Below are positions 26,002 through 33,738 of a DNA stretch of 64,000 nucleotides, piece after piece. The stretch lies in the NCBI GenBank assembly GCA_040389065.1, contig JAZKAR010000031.1:1-64000 (forward strand). Direction: 5' to 3'. This DNA is from JAZKAR01 sp040389065. Its GTDB lineage: Bacteria > Pseudomonadota > Gammaproteobacteria > Burkholderiales > Casimicrobiaceae. Under the pieces are notes generated by a model. The model saw only the letters and a list, made by a program, of their open reading frames with translations, was not told where the DNA came from and made no database searches. The translations under genes and the position numbers were made by a program. The first letter of the stretch is position 1, and every line of letters begins with the position of its first letter.

Positions 26002-26640
26002 ATGATGGCCCAAATAATCGGAACAATTACCACTGAAGGCTACACCTGCGATATTCATGAAGATAGTGATGGTCGTGTTTATTTTGTAGCTGATGCTGAC
26101 ATCGATGCTGATGGAGCAAATGGACAAAACCATGCATTGGCGGCTTATAAACAAGATGACTCAGGCTCAGAGCTGTTAGCAAATGGGGGAATGAAGATAC
26201 AAAATGGCAAGGTTGTTTGTGCTAAAGAGTGGGCTAGGCAAATTGTTATTCTGGGCGAAGATAACGAGCCTCAGGTATTTGCTGGCGGGATCATTGCATC
26301 GACTACGTGGTATCGATATCCAGGAAAATTACCTAATGATCCTAGTGCTTATGTTGATGCAGAAACTATTCCTTATATTGTAGTTCCACCCTTAATAATT
26401 CAGAGAACAAAAGGAATTGTCCGGGGCTGTAAAGCTAAAGTTTCTTACAAAGGTAAAAGTATAGATTGTGTAGTCGCAGATAAGGGGCCAGCTAATAAAA
26501 TTGGAGAACTTAGCATTGCAGCAGCTCGCGCTATTGGCTTACCTTCAAGCCCCAGGAATGGAGGAACGGAAAAACCAGAAGTTGAATATGAAATATGGCC
26601 AGGCATAGCTGCCCCTGGTTTTGAGTTGCAGCGAGCTTAA
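26002..26640 (+). CDS. GH75-like chitosanase-type enzyme, candidate spike cargo
   Basis: 212 residues. The ATG at 26002 follows AAGGAG; the frame is open from 25963 but lacks a good site there. The GH75-type signatures are DIDADG (33-38), DDSGSELLANGG (52-63), YVDAETIPYIVVPP (117-130) and VVADKGPANKIGELS (157-171). In fungal GH75 enzymes an Asp and a Glu nine residues apart in ADxGP...GExS are the catalytic pair; here they are D160 and E169. GH75 endo-chitosanases cut GlcN-containing chains. No signal peptide is present, so export by the injection system is plausible. Position between the spike and PAAR genes supports a tip-associated role. Target polymer is unproven. Confidence 0.78.
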   Translation: MMAQIIGTITTEGYTCDIHEDSDGRVYFVADADIDADGANGQNHALAAYKQDDSGSELLANGGMKIQNGKVVCAKEWARQIVILGEDNEPQVFAGGIIASTTWYRYPGKLPNDPSAYVDAETIPYIVVPPLIIQRTKGIVRGCKAKVSYKGKSIDCVVADKGPANKIGELSIAAARAIGLPSSPRNGGTEKPEVEYEIWPGIAAPGFELQRA

Positions 26641-26680
26641 TAAACAATAATAAGTTTTTACGAAGCAAGGAGCGTTCATC

Positions 26681-26959
26681 ATGCCATCAGCTGCACGAGT
26701 AGGTGACCCCACCAACCATGGAGGAGTAATAACCGGCCCCGGTGTTGTCAACGTTCTCATCGGCGGTCAACCCGCAGCAGTAGCTGGTGATATGCATGTA
26801 TGCCCGTTACCTCCTGTTTCGCACCAACCAACAGTAAGCGCCTTCCCCATGGGCAGCGCCACGGTGCTAATTGGCGGTCGCCCTGCCATCCGCACCACCG
26901 ATGCCTGCATCTGCGGTGCAATGGCAGTAGTAGGCGCCCCAACTGTATTAATTGGTTAG
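26681..26959 (+). CDS. PAAR-repeat tip protein (Afp10-like)
   Basis: 92 residues built of the PAAR consensus: ARVGDPTNHGG, NVLIGGQPAA--GD, GSATVLIGGRPAIR and AVVGAPTVLIG. PAAR proteins form a sharp zinc-bound cone on the spike. Three His/Cys ligands are in view (TNHGG, MHVCPL and CICG). An AAGGAG site precedes the ATG. It has no C-terminal toxin extension, so it is a plain tip. It lies between the GH75-like enzyme and gp25-like gene, preceding palindromic element copy D. Confidence 0.92.
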   Translation: MPSAARVGDPTNHGGVITGPGVVNVLIGGQPAAVAGDMHVCPLPPVSHQPTVSAFPMGSATVLIGGRPAIRTTDACICGAMAVVGAPTVLIG

Positions 26960-26980
26960 GTAAACACAAATGATAATCAA

Positions 26981-27094
26981 GTACGTGTCAAAAAGTTTTC
27001 CAGCAAGGCATAACACCGCAGACAGTACTGTTGTGGTACGGCAAGGGGCTTGGTTATACAACAACGCGCAGCTGGAGAGCTTTTTCACACGTAC
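26981..27094. repeat. Palindromic interspersed element, copy D (divergent arms)
   Basis: The arms GTACGTGTCAAAAAGTTTTC and GAGAGCTTTTTCACACGTAC pair. The core ACCGCAGACAGTACTGTTGTG then GTACGGCAAGG matches the core of copies A-C, although the arms are unrelated in sequence. It lies between the PAAR and gp25 genes. Confidence 0.82.
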
Positions 27095-27116
27095 TTCCGT
27101 GATGAGGATAGTTTGA

Positions 27117-27563
27117 ATGGCAGACCACGACGTTTACACCTCCTTCCTAGGCAGCGGATGGAGCTTTCCCCCGCAGTTCACAGGCGGCGGCGTAAAAATG
27201 AGTACCGATGAACTCGACATTCATGAAAGCCTGACCATTCTATTTGGCACCAGCGCAGGCGAGCGTTTTCTTCAGCCTGACTACGGGTTGAATATGCAGG
27301 AGCTCATGTTCGAGCCACTAAGCACCACTTTGCGTACCTTCTTAATCGATCGGGTACGCACAGCTATTTTGATTCATGAACCACGCATCAAAGTGCTCAC
27401 GCTGAATATTGATAGCCCTGATCCACACGAAGGCACCTTACGCATTTTGCTTGAATATGAAGTAAGAGCAACCAATTCACGTTTTAATCTGGTATTTCCT
27501 TTTTATCGCACCGATAGTAATGAGCTGCGCGCTTCGGTTGCTGGATTTCGGAAGCAAATTTAA
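27117..27563 (+). CDS. gp25-like baseplate wedge protein (Afp9-type)
   Basis: 148 residues. The GPW/gp25 family pattern is clear: VDIHES-like DIHESLTILFGTSAGERFLQ then DYGLNMQELMFEPLS and IDRVRTAILIHEPRI. The conserved EPR motif sits at about residue 95. It is the sheath-initiating wedge that joins the baseplate to the first sheath ring. GAGGAT precedes the start. The stop overlaps the next start (TAATG), indicating coupled translation with the J-like gene. Confidence 0.93.
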   Translation: MADHDVYTSFLGSGWSFPPQFTGGGVKMSTDELDIHESLTILFGTSAGERFLQPDYGLNMQELMFEPLSTTLRTFLIDRVRTAILIHEPRIKVLTLNIDSPDPHEGTLRILLEYEVRATNSRFNLVFPFYRTDSNELRASVAGFRKQI

Positions 27564-30500
27564 TGGCTGAAAAAGACATTATTCAAACTCAGATTTCCCG
27601 ATTAGGGCAAAGCCAGCAAGATCGGTTTTCGCCTGAGTTAGAACCGGGCTTTGTAAGCGTTGATGAACGCTCAGGCGCTGATTTATTGGCGCAGGCGCGG
27701 TTATTAGCCCCTCATATCCGTTTTTACCGCCATACCCATGAGTATAGCGCTGGAAACTGGAGTGATTTTTTCCCTACAGTGAGTAGCGCTGCCGATGATC
27801 AGCATTTACTGGAGGGTGAAACAGGCGATGTGCCGCCGCATTTAGGTTTATTCGGTGCATTTTTGCATCTCTACCGTCATCCGCAACAGGCGCTCAATAC
27901 AATCACCGAACGACATTTAGATTTTCAGTTTCGACAAGTACTGCGTTTTGAGCCTAAACCTGCCCAACCTGATCATGTGCATGTGATATTGGAGCTAAAA
28001 AAAGGCACAGCGCCACTCGCGATTACGCCTGACTACCGCTTTAGTGCCGGTAAAGATGCCAGCGGTGGTGAGCTGCTTTATCAGCCAGTAAGGGAAAGCC
28101 TCGTCGGGCAAGGCAAAGTAGATGCCTTGCACAGTATTTTTCATTCGAATCAAGGATTATATTTTGCCCCTGTTGCTAATTCTTCAGATGGTCTCGGTGG
28201 CGAGCTACTTGCCGACCATGCACGTTGGCCCGCTTTTGGAAATGCTAAGCTTCCCCCTGCACATGTTGGCTTCGCTTTAGCGTCACCCTTATTACGTTTG
28301 CAAGAAGGTACGCGAACGCTTCGTATTGATTTGCAACTCAGTGCGATCAATGCTCAAAAACATACGGCAAGCGCCTTAGCTGCTGCACTTGAAGCCTATG
28401 TAACTGGCCCCAAAGGTTGGCATGGGCCATTAAACCCTGAAGCAGCGTTGGCAGGCAATACGCTATCACTTAGCTTTGTTATTCCTGAAACTGCTCCAGC
28501 AGTCATTGATTATGATGTGAATATTCATGGGCATGCGTTTGCGACATCAGCGCCTGTGATACAACTGCATCTCAAGCCTGAAGCCTCATTGCATGTTGAA
28601 GATATAAGCAGCTTGAGTGTTGGCACAGCGCAAATTTATGTAGAGGTTGAAGGTTTAAAAACGGTATCGCTTGAAAATGATAGCGGCAGTTTGAATCCTA
28701 AAAAAGCGTTTTTACCCTTTGGCCCACAGCCTGTTCCTGGTTCACGGTTTATGATTGGTTGTGAAGAAGCGCTATCTAAAAACCTAATTGATTTAACGGT
28801 CAGCTTAACTTGGCAGGGTGCTCCCGCCAACTTCACAAGTTGGTATAACAATTACTCCAATGTAAATAAAATCAAAGATGGCATTAGCGCTTCGCTGCTC
28901 TATCAAGATCGAAGCGGGCAACGTAAATCGGCAGTGGTCGATATCATGAAGCGCGATAGCGCAGGCACCTCAGTATTGAGTGTGAATGCACCGCCGCCTT
29001 CAGCGCCTTTGCAAGATAACAAAACCGATTCACGTTTATTTGCATTATTTTCAGCGGGTAGCCGGATATCGCGTTTGCTAGGCCGCCGCATCACCATGGC
29101 AAAACCGATTCATAAGCGCCCGCGTATTCGGCTGAATCTTAATGTGGTTGGGCGAGGCAGCGCAGGGGAAACCGCGGTGCCTGCCCCGCAAGTTCGCAGC
29201 GGCTATATTACGCTGGCGCTGACCGATGACTTTTTACATGCTGATTACCGCTATGAGGCGATACAGCATGCGATGAAACAAGACAAAATTGTATTAAATG
29301 AACCCTATACACCCACCGTTCAGGCGATGAGTCTTTCTTATAAGGCGCAGTCTGAAGCGGTTGATGTAAGTGCTGTCGATCAAGAAAGCTTTACGAGTCT
29401 TGATGTGCAATTTTTTCATGTTGGGTGTTTTGGTCAGCGCCGTGAGCATGCGTATTTGCGCCAGCAACTGTCCTACCTACAAGAGAAGCGTATTGGTTTG
29501 ATTGCTGACTTTAGCTATGAAGGTGAGTTTTTAATTGGGCTAACGGGCGTGAATGCAGGCGATGCAGTCAGTTTATTGATTCAAGTCGCTGAAGGCAGCG
29601 CTAACCCAGATGTACCGCCGCAACGCCTCGAGTGGTCAGTATTATGTGATAACTACTGGCGGTTGTTATCGCCTCAAGAGCGCGTGATTGATACCACGAA
29701 TGAATGCCGTACCAGTGGTATTGTAACGATTGTTTTGCCACGTGAAGCCAGTACAGAGAATACCTGGATGCCTGATGAGCGGGTATGGCTCAGAGCAACG
29801 GTATCACAGTATAGTGCAGCGGTTTGCGAGTTTATTCATGTTGCCACCAATGCAGTAGAACTCAGGTTTGTTGATCAAGGGAATGACCCACGGCATTTAG
29901 TGCAGGCTTTGCCTGAAGGCAGTATAGCCAAGCTTAAAGTGCTGCCATCGTTTAGCGGTACGATGCCTGCTGCGATCAAATCAATTTCCCAGCCCTATGC
30001 CAGTTTTGGGGGAAGCCCGCAAGAAACGAATAGCGCATTAAGAAAACATGCCTCTGAACGGTTACGCCATCGGCAACGGTGCATTACTCCGTGGGACTAC
30101 GAGCGCATGTTGCTTGAGGCGTTTCCGCATGTGCATAAAGTAAAGTGTATTCCTCATGCTAGCGAGCAGTCATGGCTGGCGCCAGGCCATGTAATGTTAG
30201 TGGTGATTCCTGATTTACGTAATCAAAATGCGAATGATCGCTTACAACCGAGGGTAGATATAGACACCCTAACGCGCATGGCAACATTCGCCCAACAGCA
30301 CTGCGGTATGCAGGTGGCCCTTCATGTAAAAAATCCGCGTTATCAGCGTGTGCGTCTTGATTTTAATGTGCGCTTTCACGCAGGTTTTGCTTTTAATTAT
30401 TACAGCCAGCAATTGCATGAAGCCATTATTCGTAAGCTTTCACCGTGGGCTTATGCATCGGATGCGTCTGATGATGTTTCACCCCAGGCACTAGAATTTG

Positions 30501-30700
30501 GGGGGCGGCTGTATCGCTCCGTATTACTCGATTTTATTGAAGAATTGCCCTATGTTGATTTCGTAACGAATTTCAAAATGGGGGTGGTTCCTGATGGAGC
30601 GCTCCCGATGAAAGATGTTGCAGAGATCAGCGCCGATACGCCCGATACTATTTTGGTATCGAATGCGACCCATTCCATCACTGAAGTTTTGGATAGCTGA
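27563..30700 (+). CDS. Baseplate J-like wedge protein (Afp11-type)
   Basis: 1045 residues, translationally coupled to gp25. The C-terminal third has the baseplate J/gp6-like features: ISQPYASFGGSPQETNSALR, then HRQRCITPWDYERMLLEAFP and the VHKVKCIPHAS strand. The N-terminal 700 residues are eCIS-specific beta-rich domains. With the Afp12-like protein it forms the wedge heterodimer of the baseplate. No frameshift or internal stop was seen. Composition is near that of the other structural genes, with more GC than the flanking chromosome. Confidence 0.9.
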   Translation: MAEKDIIQTQISRLGQSQQDRFSPELEPGFVSVDERSGADLLAQARLLAPHIRFYRHTHEYSAGNWSDFFPTVSSAADDQHLLEGETGDVPPHLGLFGAFLHLYRHPQQALNTITERHLDFQFRQVLRFEPKPAQPDHVHVILELKKGTAPLAITPDYRFSAGKDASGGELLYQPVRESLVGQGKVDALHSIFHSNQGLYFAPVANSSDGLGGELLADHARWPAFGNAKLPPAHVGFALASPLLRLQEGTRTLRIDLQLSAINAQKHTASALAAALEAYVTGPKGWHGPLNPEAALAGNTLSLSFVIPETAPAVIDYDVNIHGHAFATSAPVIQLHLKPEASLHVEDISSLSVGTAQIYVEVEGLKTVSLENDSGSLNPKKAFLPFGPQPVPGSRFMIGCEEALSKNLIDLTVSLTWQGAPANFTSWYNNYSNVNKIKDGISASLLYQDRSGQRKSAVVDIMKRDSAGTSVLSVNAPPPSAPLQDNKTDSRLFALFSAGSRISRLLGRRITMAKPIHKRPRIRLNLNVVGRGSAGETAVPAPQVRSGYITLALTDDFLHADYRYEAIQHAMKQDKIVLNEPYTPTVQAMSLSYKAQSEAVDVSAVDQESFTSLDVQFFHVGCFGQRREHAYLRQQLSYLQEKRIGLIADFSYEGEFLIGLTGVNAGDAVSLLIQVAEGSANPDVPPQRLEWSVLCDNYWRLLSPQERVIDTTNECRTSGIVTIVLPREASTENTWMPDERVWLRATVSQYSAAVCEFIHVATNAVELRFVDQGNDPRHLVQALPEGSIAKLKVLPSFSGTMPAAIKSISQPYASFGGSPQETNSALRKHASERLRHRQRCITPWDYERMLLEAFPHVHKVKCIPHASEQSWLAPGHVMLVVIPDLRNQNANDRLQPRVDIDTLTRMATFAQQHCGMQVALHVKNPRYQRVRLDFNVRFHAGFAFNYYSQQLHEAIIRKLSPWAYASDASDDVSPQALEFGGRLYRSVLLDFIEELPYVDFVTNFKMGVVPDGALPMKDVAEISADTPDTILVSNATHSITEVLDS

Positions 30701-30714
30701 GGCACTCGAATATT

Positions 30715-33366
30715 ATGCAGTTGCAAACAACGATGTTAATCCCTACACTTTCTCGTGTTCCTGAAGCCGATCCAGCGCTCGATCAGCAACAATTATATGC
30801 GCTGGGGTTAGATCATATACGGCGTCTCTCCCGCCGTATATGGACTGACCATAACAAACATGATCCCGGTATCACTACCCTTGAGCTGCTGTCGTATGCG
30901 CTTACCGATCTTAGCTACCGGGCGAAATTTCCACTACAAGATTTATTGGCGACAGAAACAGACAATGCACAGACCATGGCGGATCAGTTTTTTACTCCCC
31001 GCCAGATTTTGCCAAACCGGCCTTTAACTGCTCATGATTACCGAAAAATATTAATTGATTTGAAAGGCGTTAAAAACGCTTGGATACTGCCAGCAGAACA
31101 GCATTATTTTGCAGATACCGTAAAAGGCGAGCTGTTGCGTGTTCACCCCGGAGTAGCAGGGATACGTGAAATTGCACTGAAAGGCTTATATAAGATTCTG
31201 CTCGAATTTGATGAGTCTATTACTGCGGAAGAAAACGCTGAAGAACTTCAAACAAACATCAAAACTGAGGCCATGGCCTTGCTACAGGCCAACCGTAATT
31301 TATGTGAAGACTTCGTAGGCATTGCAGTTGTTAACGATCACTACTACACCTTATGTGCAGAAATAGAGCTAGAGTCAGACGCTGATCAATCACGCATTGC
31401 AGCCCAAATTCAATTTGAGGTTGAGCGTTACCTGGCACCGCCTGTACTCAATTATAGTTTGAGCGAAATGCTGCAGAAAACGCATTCTGATGGCACAGCC
31501 TATACAGTCGCTGAGATTTTTGAAGGGCCGCTGTTGAAGCATGGCTTTATTGATGATGCTGAGCTAGAAGCTGCTGAGTTACGTTCTGAAATCAGACTTT
31601 CTGACATTATTAGTGTGATCATGGATATTCCTGGGGTACGGGCAATACGCGATATTATTGTGAACCCCTTAAGCCCTGGCAGTAGTGCAAGTGATACGGC
31701 TATTGCTCCCGGAAATCCCTGGCGGTTAGAGGTGCCTGTAGGCAAGCGCCCTCGTTTGAGTGATAGCCAAGGCAGACTAGTGTTCTATAAACGGCAAATG
31801 CCCGTTAGCATTAACGCCACTCAAAAAGCCGCAACCTTAACTGCTTTGAATGAAGCCAGGCGTATTAAGTTAGAAACAGTCAATGAAGAAGATTTACCTA
31901 TTCCTCTGGGGCGCTTTCGAAAAACGGCTAGCTATACCTCGTTTCAGCATCATTTTCCGGTATGTTATGGGTTGTCAGAGCAAGGGTTGCCGACACAGTC
32001 TGATGCTCAAGCCGACGCTCAACGAAAGGCGTTAGCCTTACAACTTAAAGGCTATTTATTATTTTTTGATCAAGTGATGGCTAATTACTTCGCGCAACTC
32101 TCATCAATGCGTGAATTATTTTCTCGTAAAATTTCAAGCGCTACACCACCCAGCTATTTTGCCCAACTGGTCGATAGCTTTCCTGATGCCTTACGTCTCT
32201 ATGAAGAAGGGTTATCAACGGAGACTTTGAGCAGTCTGTTAGAAAGCGATACCGATGCGTTGGCGCGCCGCAACCGTTTTTTTGATCACTTACTGGCGCG
32301 ATTTGCTGAAGACTTTCACCATTATGTGAATATCATGCATTCAGCTTTTGGTGAAGGGGCTGCAAGTGCCTTGGCAACCAAAAGTGCTTTTCTAAATGAT
32401 TATCCTCAACTAGGAGCTGAGCGTTCTCTAGCCTACAACGCTACCCTAGCGGAAGAGCAAGACCTCTGGAATTCTTACAATATTTCTGGCTTAGAGCGGC
32501 GTCTTGCGCGCTTGTTAGATATCCCTGGCATTTACCGACGCAACCTGACATCAATTCCTTATGATAATTACACCGAGATAGAAAAAACGCCTGATGATGA
32601 GTACGGGTTTAAGATTAAACACCCTGAAAGCGGCGATATTCTTCTCCTAAATAGCGCCTGGTATCCTACAGAAGAAGATGCTTTTTCAATCATGATACAA
32701 GCGATTGAACAGGCACAGTCTCTCGATAATTTTGCTCTTAAAACAGAAGATGATGACACCTACACCTTTGATATTTTGAGTAGTGAGGGTGAAAGCATCG
32801 CTCAACATCCTGAATATTTTGAAACTGAAGAGGCGATGAATGTAGCCATCGATTTGCTTCGCTCGCACTTACGGAAAACCTATAGTGGCGAAGGCTTATA
32901 TCTTATCGAAAATCTATTGCTGCGTCCCGGTGGAAAAACAGACCCTTTTCTTCCTATTTGTGTTGACCCTACCTGTAGCGATTGTTCTGATGATGATCCG
33001 TATTCCTATCGTTTGCATATTGTGCTGCCAGCCTATGCCGGGCGTTTTCAGAATATGGATTTTCGCCGCTTTGTTGAAGAAACCATTCGTTTTGAAACAC
33101 CCGCGCATCTTCTTCCTAAAATCTGTTGGGTTAATGAAGAGGATATGGCGCTGCTAGAGCCTGCCTATCGTGATTGGATTTCGTTGAAGGCGGGTGCTGA
33201 TATGACAACAGACCGAGCAGATCGAGTAAAGAAATTAAACGTGCTCATTGATGCCTTATATCGCGTAAAGAATATTTATCCGAGCGAGCGTTTACATGAT
33301 TGCGGTAGTGAGGAAAAGGGTTCGCCTTTTTTGTTAGGTAGAACCTCATTAGGCTCTATTAAATAA
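30715..33366 (+). CDS. Baseplate wedge protein (Afp12/Pvc12-like)
   Basis: 883 residues starting 14 bp after the J-like gene. The N-terminal block with DHNKHDPGITTLELLSYALT and LSYRAKFPLQDLL is the hallmark of Afp12-type proteins. A second conserved block is around the HDYRKILIDLKGVKNAWILP segment. It forms the second wedge protein of the baseplate. Near the C-terminus a CVDPTCSDCSDDDPYSYRL segment carries four Cys and could bind metal. Two long hairpins separate it from the next gene. Confidence 0.9.
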   Translation: MQLQTTMLIPTLSRVPEADPALDQQQLYALGLDHIRRLSRRIWTDHNKHDPGITTLELLSYALTDLSYRAKFPLQDLLATETDNAQTMADQFFTPRQILPNRPLTAHDYRKILIDLKGVKNAWILPAEQHYFADTVKGELLRVHPGVAGIREIALKGLYKILLEFDESITAEENAEELQTNIKTEAMALLQANRNLCEDFVGIAVVNDHYYTLCAEIELESDADQSRIAAQIQFEVERYLAPPVLNYSLSEMLQKTHSDGTAYTVAEIFEGPLLKHGFIDDAELEAAELRSEIRLSDIISVIMDIPGVRAIRDIIVNPLSPGSSASDTAIAPGNPWRLEVPVGKRPRLSDSQGRLVFYKRQMPVSINATQKAATLTALNEARRIKLETVNEEDLPIPLGRFRKTASYTSFQHHFPVCYGLSEQGLPTQSDAQADAQRKALALQLKGYLLFFDQVMANYFAQLSSMRELFSRKISSATPPSYFAQLVDSFPDALRLYEEGLSTETLSSLLESDTDALARRNRFFDHLLARFAEDFHHYVNIMHSAFGEGAASALATKSAFLNDYPQLGAERSLAYNATLAEEQDLWNSYNISGLERRLARLLDIPGIYRRNLTSIPYDNYTEIEKTPDDEYGFKIKHPESGDILLLNSAWYPTEEDAFSIMIQAIEQAQSLDNFALKTEDDDTYTFDILSSEGESIAQHPEYFETEEAMNVAIDLLRSHLRKTYSGEGLYLIENLLLRPGGKTDPFLPICVDPTCSDCSDDDPYSYRLHIVLPAYAGRFQNMDFRRFVEETIRFETPAHLLPKICWVNEEDMALLEPAYRDWISLKAGADMTTDRADRVKKLNVLIDALYRVKNIYPSERLHDCGSEEKGSPFLLGRTSLGSIK

Positions 33367-33487
33367 AACCTCCAATCTCGTTGCAATACGGCGTTGAATT
33401 GAGAAAAATTTTTCCTTGCATATAACCCATATGCGGCGTCTAAATTTTTCTCAATTCGCCTTGTCTTGCTTAGAGCTTGAAGGTTTT
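33362..33487. repeat. Long imperfect hairpin after the Afp12-like gene
   Basis: The outer arms AAAACCTCCAA and TTGAAGGTTTT and inner arms AATTGAGAAAAATTT and AAATTTTTCTCAATT pair. The loop is CCTTGCATATAACCCATATG. It starts immediately after the stop codon and may terminate or attenuate transcription. Confidence 0.8.
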
Positions 33488-33582
33488 AGGGAATGATAAA
33501 GAAGGCGTTCGTACTCGCTATGCTTTGTACGAAATTACTATTTAATTTCTTATTTTTAAATGGCTCTGTAAATTTAAACTTC

Positions 33583-33694
33583 AAGGAATAAGAGGTTAAA
33601 ACTTTTGAATATTTCAGCGGGTAAGTACTGCATCGTTGAGAGTTATCAGTAATGTATTTCTGAAATTTTTAAAAGTTTTAGCCTCTTATTCCTT
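33583..33694. repeat. Long hairpin before the 907-residue protein gene
   Basis: The arms AAGGAATAAGAGGTTAAAAC and GTTTTAGCCTCTTATTCCTT are almost perfect over 35 bp. The loop holds CAGCGGGTAAGTACTGCATCG, similar to the loop at 22164-22277 (CAGTGAGTAAGT...CATCG). Confidence 0.82.
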
Positions 33695-33738
33695 ACTCTA
33701 ATTCTAATATCGAATCAGGCTGCAAGGAGTAAGCAACA

